The notes below the pieces were generated by a model, which had not been told where the DNA came from, ran no database searches, and saw nothing but the letters and a program-made list of their open reading frames with translations. From Priapulus caudatus (lineage: Eukaryota; Priapulida; Priapulimorpha; Priapulimorphida; Priapulidae), in NCBI RefSeq assembly GCF_000485595.1, contig NW_014577067.1:312564-357646 (forward strand): a DNA stretch of 45,083 bases. Reading direction: 5' to 3'. How positions within the stretch are numbered: the first letter of the stretch is position 1; each line of letters opens with the position of its first letter. This document shows, piece by piece, positions 1-10,701 of the stretch. Position numbers and translations under genes: made by a program.

Positions 1-2
1 GC

Positions 3-317
3 GCTGGATGGCAGTTCCCTGTCGGACGTATCCATCGTTTGCTACGAAAAGGCAACTACGCCGAAAGGGTTGGTGCTGGCGCTCCGGTCTACCTGGCTGC
101 CGTCGTCGAGTACCTGACCGCCGAAGTGCTCGAGTTGGCCGGCAACGCTGCCCGCGACAACAAGAAGTCCAGAATCATCCCACGTCACCTGCAGTTGGCG
201 ATCCGCAACGATGAAGAGTTGAACAAACTTCTATCCGGAGTGACAATCAGTCAAGGAGGTGTCCTGCCTAACATTCAAGCTGTCCTCTTGCCAAAAAAGT
301 CTGCAAAGGCCCACTAA
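3..317 (+). CDS. Histone H2A, C-terminal 104 residues (5' truncated by window edge)
   Basis: Core nucleosome histone. The reading frame enters at base 3 and ends with TAA at 315-317. Visible H2A signatures are [11 protein letters not shown], the [15 protein letters not shown] helix, [26 protein letters not shown] written in canonical order, and [15 protein letters not shown]. The tail is short and ends SAKAH. About 20 N-terminal residues lie upstream of the window. No intron is seen. The histone 3' stem-loop 50 bases downstream shows a replication-dependent, non-polyadenylated transcript, so this is canonical H2A rather than H2A.Z or macroH2A. One oddity is a tryptophan (TGG, 9-11) where nearly all H2As have leucine in AGLQFP. 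A sequence error at the contig edge could explain it. No other histone gene is seen in the window. Confidence 0.96.
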   Translation, partial: AGWQFPVGRIHRLLRKGNYAERVGAGAPVYLAAVVEYLTAEVLELAGNAARDNKKSRIIPRHLQLAIRNDEELNKLLSGVTISQGGVLPNIQAVLLPKKSAKAH

Positions 318-366
318 GAAGTTTGCCGTTAGGAACCAAGCTGTAGGCCGTACCAGTAAAACCACC

Positions 367-382
367 GGCCCTTTTCAGGGCC
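367..382 (+). promoter_or_regulatory. Histone mRNA 3' stem-loop
   Basis: GGCCCTTTTCAGGGCC is a 6-bp stem with a four-base loop, flanked by ACCACC and ACCA. This matches the consensus bound by SLBP, which directs U7-dependent cleavage of replication-dependent histone mRNAs. A purine-containing stretch (CCAGAAATGA, about 395-404) is a possible histone downstream element. Confidence 0.95.
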
Positions 383-840
383 ACCATTTCTTCCCAGAAA
401 TGATCTCTACGTTGCATACGTTTTGACCGATGACTTGCTACAGTAAATTATAATCGGCGACCCTAGCCTAGGCTATAATACTATAGTGACAAGTTTTAGA
501 ACATTTTGGAAAAACATTTGAAATATAACCACAAGATACTAGGTTACTGCGACTATAGACTGTGTCCCCGCACCGAAAACCGACCGATCAGTCAAAAAGT
601 GTATCGTCGATAGTGTAACATCGATAAATAGCATTTTAGTTGCAGCTAAAAGCACGACAGGACATGAATTCTGAAATGACAATGAATTGTTGACATAATT
701 ATACTGTCATATAGGATCGATGAATATTACTAAATGTAAAAAGTAACATGTAATCGGAGGTGAGCGCCGAAAGAGTGAGCATAACATATCAGGACACATA
801 AAACGGTATTGCTAGGGTTAGAATACCAGACATACCGTCT
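383..840. other. Intergenic, no gene seen
   Basis: Ordinary AT-leaning sequence downstream of H2A. No coding region, RNA gene or repeat is recognised. A divergent H2B promoter would be expected in many histone clusters, but no histone sequence follows. Confidence 0.6.
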
Positions 841-919
841 TCCGCTCTCTCTCTTTCTCTCGCTCTCTCTCTTTCTCTCGCTCTCTCTCTCTCTTTCTCT
901 CGCTCTCTCTCTCTCTATT
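841..919. repeat. (CT)n microsatellite
   Basis: Runs of CTCTCTCT broken by TTTCTCGCTC, making a short higher-order unit repeated three times. Confidence 0.95.
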
Positions 920-1400
920 GGTTTGTCAACAGGTATTGACGTTAGTCACACAGCCTGGTCGGGTTACAGGACACAATGTGAGATGAAACAGAATAAAATT
1001 GTAAAACCTTTTATTAAAACATTTAGAGCATTAACAGATTAACATAAAACAATTATGTTAATATTTTGATACAATTTGGATATGATGGATATTTTTTGAA
1101 TGAAAACAGGCGATAAATTAACATAACATTCTCACACAAATTTGATAAAATATTGGCACAAGTATAATTGTTGTAATCTGATATTAATGCATAAATAATA
1201 AATATAACAGAGAAATAATTAACAAACACATTTTAGAACAATTAGGATAAGATCTGTTTAAAAATAAACATGATAGGAATGCGGCAATAGCAAAACATAA
1301 TATCACATAAGAAATAAAATGTTATGATAGTTACAATCAAATATTGCGCAATTAGGATAAATCATTATCAGACGTAAAATTAAAGTCGTGTTTTTGGCTG
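920..1400. other. AT-rich intergenic, no gene seen
   Basis: Strongly AT-rich, with many stops in all frames. No recognisable element. Confidence 0.6.
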
Positions 1401-2487
1401 GGTCTCTCTCTCCCCTTCTCAACCACCTCGCCATCTTTCTTTCTCGTGCTCGCGCTCTCTTTCCCTCTCTCTGTTGCTCTCTTTCGTGTCATCTCTTCAC
1501 TATCTCCTTCCCACCGTCTTGCTCTCTCATTTTCTTACGATCTCGTCTCTTTGCTCTCGTCAGCTTTCTCTCTGCTCTCTCTCTCCTCTCTCTTTCTTTC
1601 ATTGTCCCTATCTCTTGTCGCTCTCGTTGTCTTTCTCTCTCTCTCTCTCTCTGTCTTCTTGCTTTCACCTGATTTCTTCTCCTCTTCGTGCCCTGTCTTT
1701 CTCTCTTATCTCCTCTCTCCGTCCTCCCCTGTCTGTCTATTTGCACGCACTCTTCTCTCTCTCTCACACACGTATTGCTCTCTCTCTGCTTTTTCCCTTA
1801 CTCCCCGCGCACCTCTCTCGTCTCTCTCTGGTCTCTCGTCGCCTCGTCTCTCTCCTCTCTCTCTCTCTCTTCTCTCTCTCTCTTCTCTCTCTCGGCGCCG
1901 CTCTCTTCTCTCTCTTGTGCTCTGCGTGGCGCCTCTCGGGGTCGTCGTGCGTGCTGTGTGCTGTCGTCGGCGGTGCTCTTCGCGTCTCTCGTCTCTCTCG
2001 TTTTCTCTCTTTGCTCTCTCTCCTCTCTCTCTCTCTCTTTTCTTTCTATCTCTCATTCTCTCTCTTCTCTCTCCCTCTCTCCGTCTCTGCTCGTCTCGTC
2101 GCTTTGCGGGCCCGCTCGTCTCTCTCTGCGCGTCTCTCTTTGTCTCTCGTCGTCTCTCGTCTCTCTCTCTCGGTTCTCTTCTCGATTCTGGCTTTTCTCT
2201 GCGTCTGCTCTCGTCGGCTTCGTCGGAGTTCTCGCGTCATCTTCGTCGCTCTCTCTCTTTCTTTCACTCTCTCTCATCTCTTTCGCTCTCCCCCCCCCTC
2301 TTTCTCGCTCTTTCTTCTCTCTCTTCTCCTCTCTCTCGTCTCTCTCTCTCTCTTCTCTCTCTCTCCTCTGCGCGCTGCGGCTCGTCTCTTTCTCTCGCTC
2401 TCTCTCTCTCTCTTTCTCTCGCGCTCTCTCTCTCGCCTTTCTCTTCTCTCTCAGCTCTCTCTCTCCCCCTCTCTCTCTCTCTCGTTT

Positions 2488-2524
<37 letters not shown>

Positions 2525-3125
2525 CTCTCTTTCTCCTCTCTCCGTCCGGTCTTTCTTCTCGTCGTCGGTCCCTCTTCTCTCATCTCCTCCTCTCGCTCTG
2601 CTCTCGCGCTCTCTCTCTGCTCGTCTGTCTCTCTCTCTCTCTCTCTCCATCGTTATGGCGCGCGCGCTCTCTCTCTCTCTCTCTCTCTCTGCTCTCGCTC
2701 TTTTATTTCACTCTCTCTCCCGCTTGCGCTCTCTCTCTCCTCTCTCGTCTCGTCTGCTCGTCTCGTTTCTCTCTGCTCTCGCCGCGGCGCGCTCTGCGCG
2801 TCTCTCTCTGCTCGTCTCTCTTCTGCTTCTCTCTCTCTTTCTCTCTTCTCATATCTATCTCTCGGCTCTCTCTCTCTTCTCTCTCTCTCTCTCTCTCTCA
2901 CGACTCTCTCGCGCTTCTCTCTCTTGCTCTCTGGCTCTCTCTCTCGTTCTCTCTTGCTCTTCTCGTCTCTCTCGGTCGCTCGTCGTCTTTCTCCCCCGCT
3001 CTCTGCTCTCTCTCTTCATCTCGCTCTCTCTCGCTCTCTCTTGCGCTCTCTCTCTCTCGCGCTCTCTCTCTCCCCCCCTCTCTCTCTCTCTTTCTCTTTT
3101 GCTATCTTGCTCTCTCTCACGCGCT
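1401..3125. repeat. 1.7 kb polypyrimidine (TCTC)n-derived tract
   Basis: Almost all pyrimidine on the plus strand, made of CTCT runs interrupted by CG, GC and TG steps. The long open frames here, Ser/Leu-rich on plus and Arg/Glu-rich on minus, follow from the repeat and are not genes. Such homopurine/homopyrimidine tracts can form triplex (H-DNA), and the minus strand is a dense array of GAGAG motifs. Confidence 0.95.
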
Positions 3126-4466
3126 ATCTCCATTTCTATTTATCTTATGCGTAAGAGTAGCGAGGATTTTGTGCGCTTATCAATGCTGCCATTTATCGTC
3201 GAAATAAATCGGGACGATTTATCGTTGGAATTTATCGTTTTGATTTATAGTTGAGATTTATCGTTATTATCTTGCGTTCACTGCGTTTAACTTAGTATAA
3301 AGACGTGGTCCTTCATGAACTGCCGTCCATAAGCCGCACACTTCTTCAGCTTCTCACAGAATTCTCGCTCGTCATACGATTGTATACAACCTCAGTACAC
3401 ACACAAATCCTGCACGCACCTTCCTAGAAGCCCAGCCGACACACTTTATTAAACACTTTTTTTATTTACTCCTGTTGGAATGCACGCCATTTTTGTTTTA
3501 ATTTTATCTCACGTCGTAGCAAAATAGGTGCTACCCTTGTCGCTTGATTTGACTCAAGCATTTGACTCCTATCCCCGCTAGAAATGATGAGGCGCAACAG
3601 GCCGTAATTCAAGTTATAACTATCATTATAATTCCGATTTGTTTCCGGCGCTTCATACGTAACAAAGTGAAATTGACAGCGCACAGATAATTATAAATTC
3701 TGTTGACTCGGCCATTTAATTACCGTTTATTTAGAAGATTTGCTGTATCTAAGCAAGTGCGATTCTAATGTTATGAAAGTGTCAAACTTATGTGTCAAAC
3801 ACGACTACGCGGCTTCTTGGTGTACTGTTTTTGCGGAATCTTACTCCTGCAATAGATGGCGCAGGAGATTTAAAGCGAAATATGTAGCCATGGAATGTAA
3901 AGCTGAAGCCTTCAACTTTACGCTCTCTGACGTAGCGGAGAAAGTTACGATTTTCCACCAAAGCGTGGCGCCTCTGTGTCCCATCAGTAGGGATTTACGA
4001 CGCGAAGGGGGAATGTGTGTAAGGATGGCTTATTACATTATAACATAATAAATTATACTAATATTATATATAATAAAGCTAGGCCATGTCATTTAACGCT
4101 ATATATGATCATATTCAAATGTAATTATAAATTAAATGTATAGCCTAGGCTAAAGCAAGGCACAGTCATGTAATCAGTAATTAGGAAAAAATATTATAGT
4201 ATTGTTCATGGCTTCACGCTGCAGCATTGGAGTATGGTGAACGTCTTTGCAAGGATCATCTCAACAGGAACAGGTCCTTTAGAAGTAATTGGCGAACTGC
4301 TCCCAGCGCTTCATGCGTAACAGAGTGAATCCGCGGCAGAGTGCATATCTTCCCATTTACCAACGTTTAATAAAAGAGCAATGACTCAAGTCACTTAGTC
4401 CAGCAAGCACTTTTCGTGAAATTTACAGTGCACAAAACGCCTGCTAGGATTACATCTTTATAGATT

Positions 4467-4468
<2 letters not shown>
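3126..4468. other. Intergenic, no gene supported
   Basis: Near 3187-3265 there are several imperfect copies of ATTTATCGTTG. A possible TATA box (GTATAAAG) sits near 3297 without a convincing ORF downstream. A 22-24 base segment around 3650 recurs with a few changes near 4308 (GCGCTTCAT..CGTAACA.AGTGAA). Otherwise nothing is recognised. Confidence 0.5.
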
Positions 4469-4544
<76 letters not shown>

Positions 4545-4545
4545 N
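4469..4545. repeat. (TA)n microsatellite ending in an ambiguous base
   Basis: About 38 TA units directly abut the left end of a foldback element. Base 4545 is N. Confidence 0.95.
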
Positions 4546-5021
4546 AACCATAACCAGAACAAAAACCTTAACTCTAATCATCTCATGGTGACCAATGTGA
4601 TCGTCTTCTTAAAAAATTATACTCCAGTCGCGACTCCTATGCTCCAAGAGTTTTTAGCTCATCAATGTATGGCTTCAACACTTAAACATTATTATCATTC
4701 CAAATATACATATACGCGGATGTAGTTACCCTTGCCCCGCCAGCTCTTTCCTTGTAAGCGGATGTGTGGCTGCCATCCCATATAGCAAAAGAAGCTACAT
4801 CCGGTTACAAGAAAAGAGCTGGTGGGGCAAGAGGAACTACACTAGCGTATATGTATATTTGGGATGATAATAATGTTTAAGTGTTGAAGCCAAATTGTAA
4901 TTGATGAGCTAAAATCTCATGGAGCATAGGAGTCGCGACTGGAGTATAATTTTCTAAGAAGACGATCACATTGGTCACCATGAGATGATTAGAGTTAAGG
5001 TTTTTGTTCTGGTTATGGTTA
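4546..5021. mobile_element. Foldback element (long inverted-repeat MITE), 476 bp
   Basis: Two arms of about 225 bp are inverted copies of each other, close to 90% alike by eye. The left arm starts AACCATAACCAGAAC and the right arm ends GTTCTGGTTATGGTT. The arms meet around 4780-4790 across a loop of only a few bases. It carries no coding capacity. It sits at the edge of a TA microsatellite and is followed by A, so a TA target duplication is possible but cannot be separated from the repeat. Confidence 0.85.
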
Positions 5022-5277
5022 GCGTTAGAAGTAAGGTACTCGATCATAATCCTAGGTATAACATTACCTTCCCACTTGAAAGCAAACTGACGATTCTCGG
5101 CTTTTCAGCGGATTCTGTACAATCATAGATAATGGGCGCACACACATTTTTAGACCTAATGTTATGTGTAGTGTACGTTGTGTGCATTGTGCAGTATGTG
5201 TTATATACAGACGATTGTGTAAGGAACAAATAGACATGCATGTGCGATTGGAAATGTGTTGACCGCTTGGTCTAGAC

Positions 5278-5600
5278 CAGTGGTTCCCAACCCTTTGGAC
5301 TCCCCGTACCCTTAATTTTTTTACACTATCTCCTGGTACTCCTTCGCCCACCATAAGCAAAATGAAGAACCAACACTGATGTATTGACATGAATATTTTG
5401 ACGTCATGTTTATGTTTTATTAATGCAGTCGCACGACGAATTTTTCCAATCAAGCCGATGTCGATAGAGATGCCTGAATCACCCGTTGTTTATTATATAG
5501 CACAACTTTTTTTAAATTGTCTAAGAGGCTTCCCAGGTACCCCCTGTGGTGTTCACTGGTACCCCCATGGGGTACTAGTACCCCCGGTTGGGAACCAGGG
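5278..5600. mobile_element. hAT-type non-autonomous element, 323 bp
   Basis: Terminal inverted repeats begin CAGTGGTTCCCAACC on the left and CCCCTGGTTCCCAACC (reverse complement) on the right. A perfect 8 bp target duplication, GTCTAGAC, flanks it at 5270-5277 and 5601-5608. The 8 bp duplication and CAGTGGTTC..AACC ends are typical of hAT elements. It has no transposase and would depend on one in trans. Confidence 0.93.
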
Positions 5601-5608
5601 GTCTAGAC

Positions 5609-6795
5609 ATTGGTATGGTTTCCGACCTGTAACGAGAAAGCGGAGATCATTATACTAAGTACAGACGCACGGTACATAGGACACACGGTCTTCCTACTGT
5701 GAGTAGATAATGATAATAATATAAACCTTCTCAACCAGAGAAGCACATTTTCAAGAAATACAGTTCTTTTAGCCATATTATTCTAGCTGGTCCATTCGAA
5801 AAATGACGGATAGGATTGATTCCCTCTAAATAGATTTTCGGGTGATGTCGTGTTTGTAGGTAGTTGGATCGTTTTATGGATCATTTTTCCAGCATAAAAA
5901 ATCAACTAATTTTATTTAGCAGGCAGCCGAATGGATATTTCTTTTTAGACAAATTGCTCGATTTATAATGAAGGGATATTGCTAACGGAAACCATTCCAC
6001 GATTTGCTAATTTCGTAGTTTCGTGAATAAAGTTCAAACACGTGAAATATCTTTCAATCGCTCGTTTAATGGGGGAACATTCCGTCTACTACTTCTCATA
6101 AAAGCACTATTCATTTGTTAGAGCCATATAGTTTGATGGATAGACACAATGTGGTAACGGACTTTTCCAAAACCTTTGAATAATGCATGCGACGTGAATC
6201 ACCATAGTTGACACAAGATTTCAGAATCGTGTATTCTCCTGGGTCCTCTGTATTACTGGGACAGATCACCCACAGCTAGACGCATCTGCAAAGGTTTTAA
6301 GCTTTTTTTTCAATTCGCGTGGATGGTTTTATTCTGCTGTATTAATCCGCATGATTCTACCGGACATTCGTAAGTCTAAATCCTTGAATGACATTAGACG
6401 ATCATCGTACTGGATTAGGATCGGTCTTGCAACGAGATTGCCTCGAGTTCCGCGAGTATACGTCATGATGGTGAGTGAGAGAAGAACTGGGGAAATGAGT
6501 AACGGTGCATGAGTAGTGTCGGAGGATGAGCCGTTGAGAGTCTAGTTTCGATTTTATTCCCTAAAAGGATTGGAGGCTCAGTATTTTCAGCCTAAATAAA
6601 ACCACAAGTACTAGTACTTCGGGCTTTTGTGAAGTTACGAACCATAACAAAATATTGTTGAAATTTGCTTGACATAAACATAAACGGATTTACTATAAAG
6701 CGATATAAACGTAGGAGCGATGTACTGGTTGCATGCATAATACATCAATCTTTCAGTAAACACATTGCAAGGATTATATCTTTCTCGATCTTATC
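5609..6795. other. Intergenic, no gene seen
   Basis: AT-rich unique sequence without a convincing coding region. An ATG followed by a good splice-donor consensus (GTGAGTGAG near 6470) stands alone and is not enough to call an exon. Confidence 0.5.
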
Positions 6796-6796
6796 G

Positions 6797-6833
<37 letters not shown>

Positions 6834-7250
6834 CTTCTCTCTCTTTCTTCTCTCATCTCTCGCTCTTCTCTCTTCTCCTCTCAGCTCTCCTCTCTTTCTC
6901 TTCTCTATCTATAAATCTATCATAATTATATATCTAATCTATCAATCTATCTTAACTCTATTCTATACTACTCTAACTCTAATATATCTAATCTACTCTA
7001 TCTAATCTACTCTTCTATCTATCTATCTAATCATCTATCTACTCTTCTATCTGATTCTATCTATCGTATCATCTACTATCTATCTATCTATATATCTATC
7101 TATACTATCTATTCTATCTATCTAGTCAACTCTATCTAATCCTATCTATCTATCTATCTATAACTACTCTATCTCACTATCTATCATATCATATCATCTA
7201 CTATCATACTCTCTCACTTTCCTCAATCTCTTCGTCTGTTCTCTTTGCTC
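6796..7250. repeat. (CT)n passing into (CTAT)n microsatellite
   Basis: Pure CT to about 6830, then CT-rich, then CTATCTAT/CTAATCTA units to about 7200, ending in CT-rich sequence. Confidence 0.95.
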
Positions 7251-7332
7251 TGTCTCGTTTAGTGCCGTGAGTGCCACACCGTGCGCGCGACACGCGGCGA
7301 TCTGTGTGTAGGTTCGCGCGCGCCGCCGCGGC

Positions 7333-7640
7333 GGTGTATGTGCTGTGCGCGTGTCGAGTCTGTGTGTGTGTGGATGTGTGGTGTGCTGTTGATGTGTTGT
7401 GGTTCGTGCGTGTGTGCCCCGTGGCTGTGTGTGGATGTTGTTGTGTTGCTGTGTGTCATAGTGGTGTGTTCGTAGTGTGTGCCTGTGTTGTCGGTGCAGT
7501 GCCGTGCGTAGGGGGTGAGTGACTGTGCGTGACGACGGCTGTGATGTCGTACGTGTGTGCCCCTGTGACGGTGGTGTGTGTCGTGTGTGGGCCTGCTGGT
7601 GGTGTGTGTGTGTGTGTGTGCGTGTACATGACCGTGCACG
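7333..7640. repeat. GT-rich imperfect microsatellite
   Basis: TGTGTG/CGTGTG runs mixed with TGCC and GTTG steps. The Cys/Val-rich and Thr/His-rich open frames on the two strands are repeat-derived. A GC-rich patch (7262-7332) precedes it. Confidence 0.9.
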
Positions 7641-8487
7641 TGCGTGTATTATGAGACTATTTAAAATGATTTTTTCAAATTTCTTAAATTCGTTAGTTTC
7701 GCAAAAACTACATATATACACTTGACGCGATTTTGACACGTTAAACCTAAATTACATTGTCGCTTTACAGTTAAATTCGGGCTCTGCATCATTCATCTTT
7801 TGCTTGCTTTTCCATAATATTATCTTCTAAAATCAGCGCATCGCATGAGATGATCAGCACCGCCGTGGTCTAACCGACCACTTCTTCGTCCTCCAATACA
7901 TTATCTCCTAAACCCATAGAGGCGTGCTGCCTGGCCACGCACGCAGACGCGCAGCGCACAGGCCTATAAAGTAGCGTACTAACTAGGATGCAGCAGCAGC
8001 AGCAGCACACACCAACAGCCGCAGCAGTAGCAGTAGCAGTAGCAGCAGCAGCAGCAGCACACACCAACCAGCCAACACACGCCATACGCCTACACCACTC
8101 CGACCGTAGCCATCGATGCAATACGACGACGGCCCGCCCGCCCGTACGCACACACGCCACCGTCGAGTTGTCTCCAGAGACCGAGCGCTTGACTGACTAG
8201 TCGCTGGCTGCCAGCGCTGACGGCTAGACTGTCGATTTTTACGCGCATTATAATCGCCATTCGGTGATTTGATTTCGCACAACCTCGACGCGCCGCGCGA
8301 AATTAGGTCGTACGGCCGATAGGTGGCGCTTGCCCGGTGAAAACTCGGTCGCTTCCATATTCGCTCTTCGCACGCGCAGATCTCGCGTCTGCAAAGCGCA
8401 GTCATACTCCGGAATCGCACACCTTGCCTACGGTACGAACACTCACTGACTCGACTACGCAAGGAGCAGCGGCAGCGTCTTTCTCGT
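7641..8487. other. Upstream region of the 8.5 kb ORF; CpG-rich in its right half
   Basis: Up to about 7985 the sequence is AT-rich and unique. From 7988 it becomes CG-rich, begins with a CAG microsatellite and continues to the putative promoter at 8488. No coding region is supported. Confidence 0.5.
7988..8060 (+). repeat. (CAG)n/(CAGTAG)n microsatellite
   Basis: CAGCAGCAGCAGCAGCACACACCAACAGCC-type sequence, then four CAGTAG units and five more CAGs. A CAGCACACACCAAC motif occurs at both ends of the tract. Confidence 0.95.
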
Positions 8488-8505
8488 GTATATATATATA
8501 TATAG
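8488..8505 (+). promoter_or_regulatory. Possible TATA region of the secreted-peptide ORF
   Basis: GTATATATATATATATAG lies about 30-45 bases upstream of the ATG at 8534. As a TATA box it would give a very short 5' leader. It could equally be a chance TA microsatellite with the true start elsewhere. Confidence 0.3.
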
Positions 8506-8533
8506 TCATCTGTAATTCGCGAGAGAGTACAAG

Positions 8534-8785
8534 ATGCGGTCACCGAGCACGTGGGAACTGGTGTGCATGTGCGCGGCGCTGTTGATCGGACTGACAGCGT
8601 GCAACCCGGCGCTGTCGACGCACGACGCCGACGGTGACGACGTTGACGATGAGGAGGTGCAGGTGATAGACCTGGACGAGTTGAGCGCAGCTGAGCTGCA
8701 GGGTCTGGCTCAGTTCTTCGGCGATGACTCGCACCCGATCGCGCCCATACGGCAACTCCAGCGACTGCTGAACGGTAATGGTTGA
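8534..8785 (+). CDS. Putative secreted peptide precursor or its first exon, 83 aa
   Basis: The ORF starts in good context (AAG ATG CGG). It reads as a signal peptide: a short basic N-terminus (MRSPSTW), a hydrophobic core VCMCAALLIGLTAC around residues 10-23, and likely cleavage near residues 22-26. An acidic segment (DADGDDVDDEE, residues 32-42) follows, then a predicted helical stretch (ELSAAELQGLAQFF) and PIAPIRQLQRLLNG. No dibasic cleavage site or cysteine pattern of a known neuropeptide is seen. The last codons overlap a possible splice donor, G|GTAATG at 8774/8775, which would give a phase-1 intron. So this may be exon 1 of a longer precursor rather than a complete gene. The family is not recognised. 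It is flanked by microsatellites, and its CpG-rich composition differs from the surroundings. Confidence 0.45.
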   Translation: MRSPSTWELVCMCAALLIGLTACNPALSTHDADGDDVDDEEVQVIDLDELSAAELQGLAQFFGDDSHPIAPIRQLQRLLNGNG

Positions 8786-8827
8786 AGCCTCCGCTCATTG
8801 AAACAGGAGTGACGAGGATGATTCAAC

Positions 8828-9035
8828 GAACGCACGCACGTACGCACGCACATCCTATATATATATAGTGCGTGCGTGCGTGCGCGTGTGTGCGTGTGCG
8901 TGTGTGTGTATGTGTCGGTGCGTGAATGCTTGCTTGCTTGCGTGCGCGTGAGCGTGCGTAGGTCTGTGCGTGCGTATGTGCGTTGCATGTGTGCGTGTGT
9001 GTGTGCGTGCGGGCGAGCGTGCGCGTATAGCCTAT
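8828..9035. repeat. (GTGC)n/(GT)n microsatellite
   Basis: Alternating purine-pyrimidine GTGCGT/GTGTGT runs, preceded by an ACGCACGC stretch and a short TA run (about 8857-8867). Potentially Z-DNA forming. The Thr/His-rich open frames on the minus strand are repeat artefacts. Confidence 0.9.
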
Positions 9036-9179
9036 AGGTATAAATATTGGTGCTGGGATATGGCGGCTTGACGGCTGGGAAGTAAGATGATGATAAGGAG
9101 TATAATGACTCATTCTTGGTATTTACTGATTAGCTTGCATGAAATGTCTAACGTTGAAAGTATCTGGTATACTGTATTC

Positions 9180-9362
9180 ACATTGCAGTAACTGTAGTAG
9201 TAATAATAATAATGGTGTGCATATATATATAAATATATATATATATAGATATAGATATTATACATAATATGTGTGTGAGCGGTGTGGGTGCGCGTTTTCG
9301 TATACGTGTGTGTGGATGTACGCGTGCGTGTGCGGGCGCGTTTGCGCGTGTGTGCGCGTCTG
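9180..9362. repeat. TAA, TA and GT microsatellites in series
   Basis: AGTAATAATAATAA, then ATATATAAATATATATATATAG-type sequence, then GTGTGTG with GCGCGT interruptions. Confidence 0.85.
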
Positions 9363-10128
9363 TAATAAAAACTAATAACGGTGTAGCCTAATTTAAAGCG
9401 TAACTCGCTCTTTCCGATCAGGCTCCTAGAGCTCAATTCTGACTCCTTCTGCACACACACACTGGCAATGTTAACACTAGTAGGCGATAAAACTGAGCGC
9501 TAACATCATTCGCTCGTTACACCATGTATTCAGACTAGATAACCACCGTGGTCGCTTGCTAAGCGCTGGCGAAATTGGTGCCTTGAATTCTCTGCATCCT
9601 CGCGCGAATAGCCGTTGGCACTCCGACATCCTTCGATCATTACACTGCACTCCCAGCTGAAACGTAACTATTTCGAACAGCTCCGAATGACATACGGTTT
9701 AACCATTGTTTGCTAAATCGTGTTATTGATAATATCATTATTCAGTCGTGCATTTCTCCCGCCACGGCACCGTGTGGAACCGGGTAAATGCTGCCGGCAA
9801 CGCATATATGCCGGTCGCAAATTTACAGTTCGGATGTTGTCAGAGAGTACGGCGCTGGGCTCTCGCCGGCGGATATTTCTCGGCGCTGAGATGTGAGAAT
9901 TTCAAGTGGCTTCCCGCGAAGCAGAATTTTCTAGAGTGTTTTTGAAGGCGTCTAGTTCGCCTTTCTTGGATATTATTGCTTCGCTTTTAGCGGCGCCTGT
10001 ATTGACATACACACACGTCGTGAAAGAGACTCATTCTGCCTGGAAAACCGTTTGATGGCAAGAACATGGATTCTATTTACTCCGCACGAGAACATGTTTG
10101 ATTAACTTATGCCGTGTCATTTTTAAAC

Positions 10129-10131
<3 letters not shown>
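9363..10131. other. Unique sequence, no gene supported
   Basis: Moderate GC. A 65-codon open frame (9748-9945, plus) has no recognisable domain and no supporting context. Confidence 0.45.

Positions 10132-10190
<59 letters not shown>
10132..10190. repeat. (TA)n microsatellite
   Basis: About 29 uninterrupted TA units. Confidence 0.97.
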
Positions 10191-10193
<3 letters not shown>

Positions 10194-10617
10194 ATGGAAA
10201 AACGTTATGGTACGTACTACTATTAGTCATAACATTACATGCGTTAAACATTAAACGTTTGCATTACACTGTTATAGTAAAAGTTTGCAGAATATAAACA
10301 AATCATTCTGTTTGATAAACTTATGCTGTGTAATTTTTGTAAGTATTTATACTATCTAAATTCATCATGACACATAGGCCTAATACTATAAGTCATAAAC
10401 TCTCTAATTGAGACCTGTAAAATTTATTGATTTTTTGTCAATTTCTGTATATGGCTCAAACCAGGACAATTTTCTGCTTAATGTAATAATAATTGGTTTC
10501 ACGGCAATACGAACTTTGCAGACGAGTAAACACAGAGCTCACGTAGAGCCCGCGTCCGGGGTGTATACACGCGCATGCGCCACGTAAACTAATTACTAAT
10601 AATTAGCGTCAGTCATA
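10191..10617. other. Unique AT-rich sequence, no gene seen
   Basis: Nothing recognised. GCGCATGCGC near 10571 is a short palindrome. Confidence 0.5.
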
Positions 10618-10648
10618 AATAGCAATAACAATAACGATAATCATAATC

Positions 10649-10679
<31 letters not shown>

Positions 10680-10701
10680 CGTTATTGTTATTGCTATTAT
10701 T
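10618..10701. repeat. Palindromic trinucleotide repeat
   Basis: AATAGCAATAACAATAACG..ATAATAATAAT is followed directly by its inverted copy ending CGTTATTGTTATTGCTATT. This gives arms of about 40 bases with almost no loop, able to form a long hairpin. Confidence 0.9.

Noticed and set aside
1446-3254. 602- and 577-codon plus-strand open frames and Arg/Glu-rich minus-strand frames
   Set aside because: They result from stop-free polypyrimidine repeat sequence. Composition is almost only Ser, Leu, Arg, Phe, and no domain is visible.
3290-3480. TATA-like box followed by a polyadenylation-like ATTAAA, suggesting a solo LTR
   Set aside because: No second LTR, no TG..CA ends with target duplication and no primer-binding site could be found.
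3740-4048. 102-codon plus-strand frame
   Set aside because: No recognisable domain, AT-rich surroundings, no transcription signal.
7194-7739. 181-codon Thr/His-rich minus-strand frame
   Set aside because: Translation of a GT/CA microsatellite.
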